Source of the DNA: Sporosarcina aquimarina
Lineage (GTDB): Bacteria > Bacillota > Bacilli > Bacillales_A > Planococcaceae
Direction of reading: 5' to 3'
Length of the DNA stretch: 64,000 nucleotides
Assembly (NCBI RefSeq): GCF_023715615.1
Contig: NZ_JAMBOM010000001.1
Location: 124,001-188,000, forward strand
Both the position numbers and the translations under genes were made by a program. Positions within the stretch are counted from its first letter, which is position 1. Each line of letters begins with the position of its first letter. This document shows, piece by piece, positions 9,128-16,934 of the stretch. The notes beneath the pieces are model-generated. The model saw nothing but the letters and a program-made list of their open reading frames with translations, made no database searches and was not told where the DNA came from.

Positions 9128-9183
9128 GTAAGCGTAAAATAAAGCCCACCTAGCGTATTAGGTGGGCTTTATTTTACGCTTAC
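9128..9183. terminator. bidirectional terminator, perfect 25-bp stem
   Basis: The arm 9128-9152 is exactly complementary to 9159-9183, with a 6-nt loop. The outer stem is A/T-rich and the core is GCCCACCTA/TAGGTGGGC. It lies between the SDR gene and the convergent bla regulatory operon. The stem is longer than usual for an intrinsic terminator. Confidence 0.75.
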
Positions 9184-9274
9184 TTTATAGAGAAAAAATC
9201 GATTATTTTTTAATTTAAGCAAAAAATGCGATAATTATATGAGAAATATGTCCCCCAATATTTCGATTTCGACC

Positions 9275-9304
9275 GAAAAAAGAGATTTGGAAGAATTCCA
9301 AATC
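9275..9304 (-). terminator. terminator of the blaR1-blaI operon
   Basis: GATTTGGAA (9284-9292) pairs with TTCCAAATC (9296-9304). On the minus strand the stem is followed by TCTTTTTTCGG. It lies 13 bp past the blaI stop. Confidence 0.7.
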
Positions 9305-9316
9305 ACCTTTTTAATA

Positions 9317-9700
9317 TTATTGTTTTTTAGGTTTCTTATTTAAAGTAGAGCGTAGTTCATTGATATCGTCTTCAGATAGGGTATCTTCCTGAATGAATTG
9401 GACAAGCATGGATTTCAGGGCACCTCCATAAATACGCTTAATAAATGATTCGGTCTCGGCACGCTGGTATTTTTCCCGTGTATATAGCGGGGAAAAGGTG
9501 TAAACTCTTAGATTTTTGTTGACACCTACAACATCTTTTTGAACCAATCGATCGAGAAGAGTACGTATGGTTTTCGGCTTCCAATCGGTACTCTCTTGTA
9601 AGGATAATATGATGTCATTCGCTGTTTGAGGGGCTTTATCCCAAAGCACGTTCATAATTTCCCATTCTGATTCTGATATACTAGGAATGTTTTTCTCCAT
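9317..9700 (-). CDS. blaI: BlaI/MecI family beta-lactamase repressor
   Basis: 127 aa from the ATG at 9700, which follows GGAGGG; a longer start at 9715 would overlap that site. The winged-helix N-terminus has the typical SESEWEIMNVLWDKAP start and the recognition region PKTIRTLLDRLVQK, followed by the C-terminal dimerisation and protease-sensitive segment. It represses the divergent bla promoter and the blaR1-blaI operon until BlaR1 signalling leads to its cleavage. It is the second gene of a minus-strand operon, 16 bp after blaR1. Confidence 0.95.
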   Translation of the reverse strand: MEKNIPSISESEWEIMNVLWDKAPQTANDIILSLQESTDWKPKTIRTLLDRLVQKDVVGVNKNLRVYTFSPLYTREKYQRAETESFIKRIYGGALKSMLVQFIQEDTLSEDDINELRSTLNKKPKKQ

Positions 9701-9716
9701 ATTTCTTCCCTCCATT

Positions 9717-11507
9717 TTAATTATAGACTCCTAAATCTTTTAAAATTGATAATGTAATTTCCGCCGCCTTGCTTCCAGATGCTTGATCTTTATTTTGTAT
9801 ATTGGTAGCAAAGAAATAAGTATTGTTGTTCGTCTCTACATACCCGATAAACCAACCATTGATGTTTTTTCCATTCACTGCTCCTGTACCTGTTTTTCCT
9901 GATAGGCGAGCTTCTTCATTCTTTTCTAAGAGTAGTGCTTCCTTCACAGCTTGGATATGCATTTCCTTATATCCGAATTGATTATTATGAAAGGACCGAA
10001 GCAGTTGGACTTGCTCCATTGGAGAAATTTTTAATGAAGATTCGTTCCAGAACTCACCAGATCCCCCAGATACATCGGAATTTCCATAGTTTATCTCTTG
10101 TAGATTTGATTGTATTGTTTCAAATCCTGTTCTACGATCTAATTCTTGGAAATACCAGTTTACAGATTTTTGTAAAGCAGATGAGACATCTTGATCCATA
10201 TTCCAAGCGTTATAGGGTTGCTCCTTCCCATCCCATGAAAGAGTGGATTCTTCGGGTGATATGACATTTGATTCTAGAGCAAATAAGGCACTATAGATTT
10301 TGTATGTGGAATCAGGTGATACCCGCAAAGTACTTTTCTCATCATTATAAATGTGATATTGCTGTGCGTTTTGATTATATAAAACAAAGCTTCCTTCATA
10401 CCCTTTAAAAAATCGATCTAAATCCTCATAAATTGCTCCGTCATTATTAAAATAGTATCGGTCATTTTCCGTCGCAAATACGGAAACGAATGGTAATTGG
10501 ATTGTCAAAATGATACTCGCCAACATATAAATATAGACGCTTTTTCTTATTGATTTTTTTGCAGAATGCTTATAAGCAGAAATTTGTTCAATTCGTTTTT
10601 TGATTTGAAGCTTCGAACCGTTTAATCGTGTCACTAACTGTAGCTCACTTGACTGTTTTGAAAGATCCAAAAAATTAATGATTGTATTTCCATATTCAAT
10701 AAATGAATGATCATCTAGTAACTGTAAAACAGATGTATCACATGCGATTTCCCGATCTAATCTCATTTCTCTAAAAGCAAGCCAGACAAGGGGATTAAAC
10801 CAATAAATGGTTTGATAGAACAATATCAAGTAATTTGTCAGCAGATCCTTGTTTTTATAGTGATTCAGTTCATGAAGAAAGATATATTCGTAATCTTTCA
10901 AGCTAAGCCAGTTTTCATGCTGAGAAGGTAAGACGATATATGTTTGAAAAAGTCCGAATATCATTGGAGATTGGACCCTTTCCGAAATAACAACCTTTAT
11001 TGATTTTTTAATTTGTAGTCTTTTCTTGCATTCTTCGAAAAGCACGAGAACTTCTTGATTGGAAAATGCAGAAGAATAATTCTTTATCCTTCTTAGTGTG
11101 AGCCATCCACGAACCATAGTAAAGGTAAATAAAAGCATACCTAACATCCATAATCCCATCGCTCCCATATTTAATAAGGATAGATCCGGCCGATTGACCG
11201 ATACAGAAAAGTCTTGTATCAGGTGTAGGCCATGCATCATATCAGTTTCAGTTTTATCCATAGTAGAACTGAGCTTATTAGTCTGATATGTATCCCCACC
11301 GTTAAAGAGAGAACTAAAATTAAATAAATCTGTAGGTATGAATGGAAGTGTTAAAGCCATGAAAAGAAACATCCACAAATGATAGTGCGATTTAGCAGTT
11401 AGTTGTTTTCCAAACCATTTTCGTATAAGTAGAATAACGGTAACGGAAAATGAAGACACCAATAGACCTATTACAAAATGAGTTAAAAACATGTCCTTCA
11501 ACACCAA
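9717..11507 (-). CDS. blaR1: BlaR1-type beta-lactam sensor and zinc metalloprotease
   Basis: About 590 aa. Four or more membrane segments surround an M56 peptidase domain with HELNH (residues ~210-214, the HExxH zinc site) and a downstream REIACD helix supplying the third ligand. The C-terminal extracellular sensor is a penicillin-binding fold with STYK (SxxK acylation site, ~396-399) and KTGTG (~545). Acylation by a beta-lactam activates the protease and relieves BlaI repression. Several in-frame starts lie close together (TTG 11507, GTG 11504, ATG 11492); none has a clearly better ribosome binding site. The domain set is complete, so it should be functional. Confidence 0.95.
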   Translation of the reverse strand: MVLKDMFLTHFVIGLLVSSFSVTVILLIRKWFGKQLTAKSHYHLWMFLFMALTLPFIPTDLFNFSSLFNGGDTYQTNKLSSTMDKTETDMMHGLHLIQDFSVSVNRPDLSLLNMGAMGLWMLGMLLFTFTMVRGWLTLRRIKNYSSAFSNQEVLVLFEECKKRLQIKKSIKVVISERVQSPMIFGLFQTYIVLPSQHENWLSLKDYEYIFLHELNHYKNKDLLTNYLILFYQTIYWFNPLVWLAFREMRLDREIACDTSVLQLLDDHSFIEYGNTIINFLDLSKQSSELQLVTRLNGSKLQIKKRIEQISAYKHSAKKSIRKSVYIYMLASIILTIQLPFVSVFATENDRYYFNNDGAIYEDLDRFFKGYEGSFVLYNQNAQQYHIYNDEKSTLRVSPDSTYKIYSALFALESNVISPEESTLSWDGKEQPYNAWNMDQDVSSALQKSVNWYFQELDRRTGFETIQSNLQEINYGNSDVSGGSGEFWNESSLKISPMEQVQLLRSFHNNQFGYKEMHIQAVKEALLLEKNEEARLSGKTGTGAVNGKNINGWFIGYVETNNNTYFFATNIQNKDQASGSKAAEITLSILKDLGVYN

Positions 11508-11581
11508 CTCTCTTGATTTTAAATTTAAAAAATCAGGTATTAAGCATATTTATAGTAACTTGACGGTTAGGAAATAAAGAG

Positions 11582-11645
11582 TTGACTTTATTCGATTACG
11601 TATGTAATACTATACTACAGATGTAATCAGACTACAAATGTAATC
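11582..11645. promoter_or_regulatory. bla promoter region with three BlaI operator dyads
   Basis: Three dyads of the BlaI/MecI type lie in tandem: ATTACGTATGTAAT (11595-11608), ACTACAGATGTAAT (11614-11627) and ACTACAAATGTAAT (11631-11644). A promoter for the beta-lactamase is formed by TTGACT (11582-11587) and TAATAC (11605-11610) with a 17-bp spacer, so the first dyad covers its -10 box. The divergent blaR1 promoter must also lie here. The known bla loci of staphylococci and bacilli usually have two dyads. Confidence 0.85.
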
Positions 11646-11723
11646 TGTTAAAACTCCTTGAATAAGGTTGTTTTTTCAATTTGTACATATGAGTCTAATC
11701 AAATAATTAGGAGGTTTTACATC

Positions 11724-12638
11724 ATGAACAAAAGATGGTTTTATCAAATACTAGCACTGATAGGCTTGGTGCTTGTGGTTGTAGGCTGCTCGGATGAAAA
11801 AAAACAGGTTGTACAAGAGTCAGAAACAGAAAAAATAACGGCAAAAGAAACCACAAAAGAGAAATTTGAAGAACTTGAGAAGGAATATGACGCGAGGCTT
11901 GGGGTCTATGCCATTGACACAGAAACAAAAGAAATCGTGAAATTTCGTGAGAACGAACGATTTGCGTACACATCTACATCCAAAGCGCTAGCCGCAGGTG
12001 TTTTATTAAAGCAAAATCCGATATCAGAGCTTGAGGAAATAAGGACGTTCACCAGTGAAGACATTGTTCCCTATTCTCCGATTACAGAAGACTTTGTGAA
12101 CAAAGGGATGAGTCTAGGAAAGATAGCGGAAGCAGCGGTGCAGTATAGTGATAATACAGCAGGAAATCTTCTGTTCGAAGAATTAGGCGGACCAGATGGA
12201 TTTGAAAAGGCGTTACGAGAAAGTGGCGATACTGTCACAATGGCTGACCGTATAGAACCAGATTTGAACGAAGCTATTCCTGGGGATACAAGGGATACAA
12301 GTACTCCTAAAGCACTTGCAACATCCCTTGAGGTGTTTGGAATCAGTGAGTACCTTCCTGCCGATAAGCAAGAAGTTTTTACAAATTGGCTAAAAGGGAG
12401 TACCACAGGTGATTCCCTCATTCGAGCTGGTGTACCAGAAGATTGGGAGGTTGGAGATAAGAGTGGAGCCGGTGGATATGGAACTCGAAATGATATAGCT
12501 ATTGTGTGGCCACCTAATCAAGATCCGATTATTATTGCGATCATGTCAAGTCGCAATGAAGAGAATGCTAGCTTTAATGATGAACTCATCGCAAAGGCTG
12601 CAAAAGTGATTGCTCAGGAATTTTCTAACAACAAATAG
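11724..12638 (+). CDS. bla: class A beta-lactamase, lipoprotein type
   Basis: 304 aa from the ATG at 11724 behind TAGGAGG; a longer frame from 11658 would read through the operator and has no site. A lipobox (VVVGC) near residue 21 suggests membrane anchoring through a diacylglyceryl cysteine. Class A motifs are all present: STSK (SxxK), SDN in YSDNTAGN, EPDLNE (ExxLN catalytic Glu) and KSG with the GTRNDIAIVWPP strand typical of Bacillus enzymes. KSG replaces KTG, as in staphylococcal BlaZ. It hydrolyses penicillins and possibly early cephalosporins and is controlled by the divergent blaR1-blaI operon. Confidence 0.96.
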   Translation: MNKRWFYQILALIGLVLVVVGCSDEKKQVVQESETEKITAKETTKEKFEELEKEYDARLGVYAIDTETKEIVKFRENERFAYTSTSKALAAGVLLKQNPISELEEIRTFTSEDIVPYSPITEDFVNKGMSLGKIAEAAVQYSDNTAGNLLFEELGGPDGFEKALRESGDTVTMADRIEPDLNEAIPGDTRDTSTPKALATSLEVFGISEYLPADKQEVFTNWLKGSTTGDSLIRAGVPEDWEVGDKSGAGGYGTRNDIAIVWPPNQDPIIIAIMSSRNEENASFNDELIAKAAKVIAQEFSNNK

Positions 12639-13251
12639 ATTAACATTTTAGAGAAAGAGTACTCTTCTGGTAAAGGTAGTTTTTTACTACAAAAAAGTTG
12701 GCGAAATAATATACTTAAAGGTGCTTATCTTGAATAAGTATTAAGCAATGATCTTCTACAAACGGACGCTATTGTGGCACGCTCAAAAGGTCAATTTCTC
12801 AATTCATTGTTGAGAAGTTGACCTTTTAGTTAGCTCATTTCCCTAGCTTCATAGCAAACAACCTATAAACTATCATTACAAATTTATTGCAATCATAACG
12901 AAAATTCGCCTTTCAATAAGTATATATATAATATTTTGACAACAATCAACTTTTTATAGAGAAATACCAATGTATACTATTTAAAAGTAGGTGATATGTC
13001 TAATGATAGAGCGATGGTTGAGCAATAATGACCTATACAGATTGACTTGACGGGCGTTTTGTGCGCGGCGGGGAGAACAAAGGACAACCGATTTCGGCTG
13101 TTCGGTAAGAATGTAACCAGGAAGAAGTAGAGGGGTAGATCGAGGTAAAGCCATTAAAATTGCGTCAGAACTTTTTGCAGCAAGGAAATTTTTAAAATGC
13201 TGAGAAGGTGGAGCAAGTAGATGGAACGGTTTTCAAGGCAAGCGAGGTCGA
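12639..13251. other. 600-bp gap after bla; terminator plus decayed sequence
   Basis: Apart from the bla terminator near 12785-12827, no complete gene is visible. From about 13000 the sequence becomes G-rich with short broken frames on the plus strand (for instance EKVEQVDGTVFKASEVDC near 13203) that continue into the remnant at 13252. This looks like decayed coding sequence of the same mobile element. Confidence 0.4.
12785..12827 (+). terminator. intrinsic terminator downstream of bla
   Basis: AAAAGGTCAA is paired with TTGACCTTTT, and TTCTCAA with TTGAGAA inside, forming a long hairpin with a T-rich right arm, about 150 bp after the bla stop. Confidence 0.7.
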
Positions 13252-13548
13252 TTGCTTGCGGAAGTGAGTTTTGCTGGTACCAGTTTTTTAGAAGGGTTAA
13301 TGAGTGTGTATGACATGGAACTGGATCAAGCCGTGAAGCGTTACGAGGAGAAGTTGCAGTTGTTTGAAGTCGAGCAGCGAGAGAAGAAACAGAAAGCCAT
13401 CTTTATCGGACGCGTAAGAAAAGTGGAATTAGAACAGCTTTCAGAAGGATTTCCCACCGTTCAAGAGGCGAAAAGAAAGTTAACGAATATGCAACAACAA
13501 AAGGAAATTGTCCCCCAAAAATTTGTAGAGATGAAGCGAGAGGAATAG
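13252..13548 (+). pseudogene. helical fragment of a mobile-element gene
   Basis: An open frame of about 98 codons without a convincing start encodes a charged coiled coil (MELDQAVKRYEEKLQLFEVE and on). It is preceded by frameshifted coding-like sequence and followed 36 bp later by a pilin remnant, so it is probably the C-terminal end of a larger broken gene. I cannot name the family. Confidence 0.4.
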
Positions 13549-13584
13549 CAGATAGATAAATGAATAGTGAAAGTAGGTTTGAGT

Positions 13585-13865
13585 ATGACAAAACAACACG
13601 TAAAAATACGCTTCGCATTTAGCACAGCTTTGGCTCTGTTGTTTTGTTTAGCAGTTATACCCGAAATCGTTTTTGCCTCAGCTGGACAAGTCCAAGCTAA
13701 GCTCACAAATGCAGCCAATGTCGTGAAAGGCATTTTGACAGCGCTTGTGGTTTTAGTCGGGGTTTGTGTAGCTTTATTTATTATCATCAAGCGTATGCCT
13801 GGAAAGGAGATCCACGTCTCCTAACCGAAAAAGCGCTATGGGAAACGACTTCTCGGTCCCCTTAG
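13585..13865 (+). pseudogene. frameshifted TrbC/VirB2-like conjugative pilin
   Basis: From the ATG at 13585 the frame gives a signal-like hydrophobic segment ending VFASA, a short polar stretch QVQAKLTNAANVVKG, and a second hydrophobic helix ending FIIIKRMPG, the two-helix layout of TrbC/VirB2-like type IV secretion pilins of Gram-positive conjugative elements. It then runs out of frame (KEIHVS-stop), but a -1 shift restores DPRLLTEKALWETTSRSP up to a TAG at 13863-13865. This supports one frameshift in a formerly intact gene. It is the best evidence that the island derives from a conjugative element. Confidence 0.6.
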
Positions 13866-14029
13866 TGCATCTGATTTATAAACCCGGGATATCCTTGGTA
13901 TTATTCATATGTACGCATCACCTTTCATTTACTTGTTTCTCGACAATTCAAGTATAAAAGAAATGGTGATTGCGTGCATTTCTTTATGCAAATTGAATCT
14001 ACTCCCCCAAACAGATATTATAGAGCATA

Positions 14030-14082
14030 AAAAAGAGCTATTCCGCTTGCCTGGTAAGGGCGTTCGGAAAAGCTCTTTTTGT
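14030..14082 (-). terminator. terminator of the EAL-domain gene
   Basis: AAAAAGAGCT (from 14030) pairs with AGCTCTTTTT (14071-14080), with an inner CCG/CGG pairing. The T-run on the minus strand lies just past the stop at 14088. It may also act on the plus strand. Confidence 0.7.
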
Positions 14083-14087
14083 TAGGT

Positions 14088-15737
14088 TCATTTCAATAGA
14101 GTTTCTGCTGGAACAGGAGCCCCAATATAATAGCCTTGAACTGCATCGATTCCCATCGTTTTAAGCAAGTCGTATTGTGCTTTATGTTCGACACCCTCGG
14201 CGATTGTATATAATCCCATTGACTTACTGAATTGGATCATTCCTTCGACAAGTTGCTGCGTCTTTGGATGCGTCAACAAGCTGCTCATATAAACTTTGTC
14301 AATCTTCACTTTGGAAATCGGCAAATGTTGCATATAGCGGAACGATGCATAGCCTGTACCAAAGTCATCGAGGATGAATTCAACACCAGCATCTTGTAAT
14401 TCTTTCATCTGCTGAATGATGGATTGCTCTTCTTCAGCTTGGAACGCGAATTTCTCCGTGATTTCCAACTCAAGCTGGCCAGGACGGCAAGACGTTTCAT
14501 GCAAGATATTGAGAATGTTGTCTTTCATCGGATTGTTGGAAAACTCACGAACAGATGTATTAACTGAGACGTGAGGATTCCCTTCCTTCTCTTCCAACTT
14601 TACAGCTAATTGCGCTGCTTCTGTTAGTACATACGACCCGATATTAGAAATTAGACCATTTGTCTCTGCAATTGGAATTAGTTCATCGGGCGTTACAGTG
14701 CCAAGCTCGTCATCTTCCCATCGTACAAGTGCCTCATAGACCGAGATTTTCTCTGAAGCGATGTCATATTGTGGCTGATAGACGACTTGTAATGCGTTAT
14801 GGTCAAGTGCGGTTAACAATTTGCGATTAATAAGAGAACGGCGGTCAAGCACTTTGTGTGAAGAAGCGGACAAGGAAACAATTTTGCCGCCGCCTTGGTG
14901 CCGTACTTCCTCCAAGGTCATAGCGGATGCTTCAATCAAATTCACAAAGCTTTTTTGGTCTTCAGGGTAACGAGCGATTCCTCCGCTTATCGAAAGAGGC
15001 AAGGCTTCGTTGCCCACGTAGATAGGTTGTTGCTCAAGGAATTCCAAAAATCCTTGGACGTACCAGTCGCCAAAAGGAGTTAAAATAACAAATTGACTAC
15101 CCCCGACACGTGCAATCGGGTTATCTTGGAAGTAACGTTTTAGACGGTTTGCAAAGGCTTGAGTGAGCTCTGTTTCAGCTGTCCCTGCCTGAAGTTCTTT
15201 AAGTGTGTAATAATGATCGATGGACAAATAGACGAAAGAAAAACTTTTTTCTTCTTGGATCATTTCATTCACAAGGACTTCTAACTTATGGCGACTCATT
15301 AAGCCAGTTTCTACATCGATGAATGCAATCTGTTCAAGACGTTCTTTCAAATGTACTTCTTCGGTGATATCGAGTTCAAGGAACATCGTGCTTTCTAGCT
15401 TACCATCCTCTGTCATGGAAGGAACAGCGAGTAAATTCGTATAGTACGTCTCACCCGTGCGTTTTAGCTTTTGAGCAGTCCCAAACCAGGTTTTACCTTC
15501 TTTGAGCTGTTCCCAAATCATATGGATCGCATCTTGTGCTTGCTCGGAGTCATCAAACATTTGCCAAATGGTTTTCCCTAAAATTCGTTTAGGAGTCCAG
15601 TTGCTGACATTCAGAAAATTTTTATTTACCGAAATTACGAGACCTTCGGCATCAGTTCGGGTTACCATATAGTAATGATCGAGACTGCGACGGATATCGG
15701 GTAAGCCTAAATCAATCTGTTCTCGTGAGATGGTCAT
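14088..15737 (-). CDS. PAS-GGDEF(degenerate)-EAL cyclic-di-GMP phosphodiesterase
   Basis: 549 aa from the ATG at 15737 behind AAAGGGGAA; an in-frame TTG at 15755 precedes that site. Residues ~20-140 form a PAS domain, ~145-290 a GGDEF fold whose signature reads GGSQF and is therefore probably inactive as a cyclase, and ~310-549 an EAL domain. The EAL motifs look intact: YEALVRW, NTSVREF, ELEITE, DDFGTGYAS, KIDKVYM, IAEGVE and QGYYIG. It should hydrolyse cyclic-di-GMP in response to a PAS signal. There is no signal peptide or membrane segment, so it is cytosolic. It may act on the same second messenger that the YdaK-like protein at 170-952 would sense. Confidence 0.92.
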   Translation of the reverse strand: MTISREQIDLGLPDIRRSLDHYYMVTRTDAEGLVISVNKNFLNVSNWTPKRILGKTIWQMFDDSEQAQDAIHMIWEQLKEGKTWFGTAQKLKRTGETYYTNLLAVPSMTEDGKLESTMFLELDITEEVHLKERLEQIAFIDVETGLMSRHKLEVLVNEMIQEEKSFSFVYLSIDHYYTLKELQAGTAETELTQAFANRLKRYFQDNPIARVGGSQFVILTPFGDWYVQGFLEFLEQQPIYVGNEALPLSISGGIARYPEDQKSFVNLIEASAMTLEEVRHQGGGKIVSLSASSHKVLDRRSLINRKLLTALDHNALQVVYQPQYDIASEKISVYEALVRWEDDELGTVTPDELIPIAETNGLISNIGSYVLTEAAQLAVKLEEKEGNPHVSVNTSVREFSNNPMKDNILNILHETSCRPGQLELEITEKFAFQAEEEQSIIQQMKELQDAGVEFILDDFGTGYASFRYMQHLPISKVKIDKVYMSSLLTHPKTQQLVEGMIQFSKSMGLYTIAEGVEHKAQYDLLKTMGIDAVQGYYIGAPVPAETLLK

Positions 15738-15865
15738 GCTGTGTTCCCCTTTCAACTAGTTCATAAGACTAGTATATAGGAGAACTAAGAACTTTTCACC
15801 TATAAATAAAAATAAAAAAAGAGTAATTCGATATACGTAGACTTTATAGAAACGAAGGTGGATGA

Positions 15866-16765
15866 ATGGAACGGATAAAAGGACTAGCAATGATAATTAT
15901 CGGAGCATCTTTATGGGGGCTATCAGGCCCGATGATGGAATGGACGCTTGGGCATAGTAAGATGTCCGTTTCCTATTTGCTGACAGTTCGACTCCTCATA
16001 GCGGGATTGTTGCTAATTACCTATTTAAAACTTAAAGGAAAACAAGTGACACAACCTTGGCGCCAAAAAGTGTGGGCACGCCAGATGCTGATATTCGGAG
16101 TTGTGGGTATGCTAGGTGTTCAATTTTCATTCACCTCGGCGATTGCACAGAGTAATGCAGTCATTGCAACACTCTTCCAATTCCTATCGCCAATTTACGT
16201 CATCTTATTCGTTTCGTTGCGGCAGCGATTCATCCCGCCAGTTGCGCAAATCATTGGGATCTTTGTCACGTTAGGTGGACTATTCCTCTTGCTGACAAAC
16301 GGGTCACTATCCGGGTTCAGTTTAAGCCCAAGTGCTGTATTCTGGGGAGTAGCAGTAGGATTTGCCTTTACATTCTATACGCTTTATCCGGTTCGTCTTA
16401 TGCAGGAATGGGGCGTGTTGCTATCAATCGGCTGGGCGATGGTTGTCGGAGGAGCCGCACTGCTAATTACAAACCCAGTTATGATAATTCGAGACTTCCA
16501 ATATTTACTTAACTGGAAAATGGCAATGATGTTGCTCGGTATCATCGTTGTGGGTACGGTGGCTTTCTTGTTGTTCCTTGCTAGCATGAAGTTCATATCC
16601 CCAATTGAAACAAGTATTCTCTCAAGTTTCGAACCGCTGACGGCGATGATTATATCGGTTATCTGGCTCGGAGCCGTTCTTGGTGCTTGGCAGCTAACGG
16701 GAGCAATCGTAATGCTATTAGGTGTGACAGGAATCTCAATTGCCGGCGGTCGAGTGAAAACTTAA
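15866..16765 (+). CDS. EamA (DMT) family transporter
   Basis: 299 aa with about ten membrane segments arranged as two EamA repeats (residues ~5-140 and ~150-295), the normal size for DMT permeases. GASLWGLSGPMMEW at the start and the FLSPIYVILF and SSFEPLTAMI helices are typical. Such proteins export amino acids or other metabolites; the substrate is not deducible. ATG follows AAGGTGGATGA. It is a single gene between two terminators. Confidence 0.9.
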   Translation: MERIKGLAMIIIGASLWGLSGPMMEWTLGHSKMSVSYLLTVRLLIAGLLLITYLKLKGKQVTQPWRQKVWARQMLIFGVVGMLGVQFSFTSAIAQSNAVIATLFQFLSPIYVILFVSLRQRFIPPVAQIIGIFVTLGGLFLLLTNGSLSGFSLSPSAVFWGVAVGFAFTFYTLYPVRLMQEWGVLLSIGWAMVVGGAALLITNPVMIIRDFQYLLNWKMAMMLLGIIVVGTVAFLLFLASMKFISPIETSILSSFEPLTAMIISVIWLGAVLGAWQLTGAIVMLLGVTGISIAGGRVKT

Positions 16766-16773
16766 TCTATTTG

Positions 16774-16800
16774 AACGCTCTCGTTTGAGGGCGTTTTTTT
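16774..16800 (+). terminator. terminator of the EamA gene
   Basis: AACGCTCTC pairs with GAGGGCGTT and is followed by a T-run, 8 bp after the stop. Confidence 0.85.
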
Positions 16801-16934
16801 AAGTAGATTTATTAATAATCATTGGGAATTCTAGGGTTCAGATAATTCTGTTCAATCGCTATACAGTCATTCAGGAATATGGCATACTAAGTATAATTAA
16901 CTAATTCGATAAACGAAACAGTTCAGGAAGGACA

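Noticed and set aside
14088-15737. Active diguanylate cyclase
   Set aside because: The GGDEF signature reads GGSQF, which lacks the catalytic acidic residues; the EAL domain looks intact instead.
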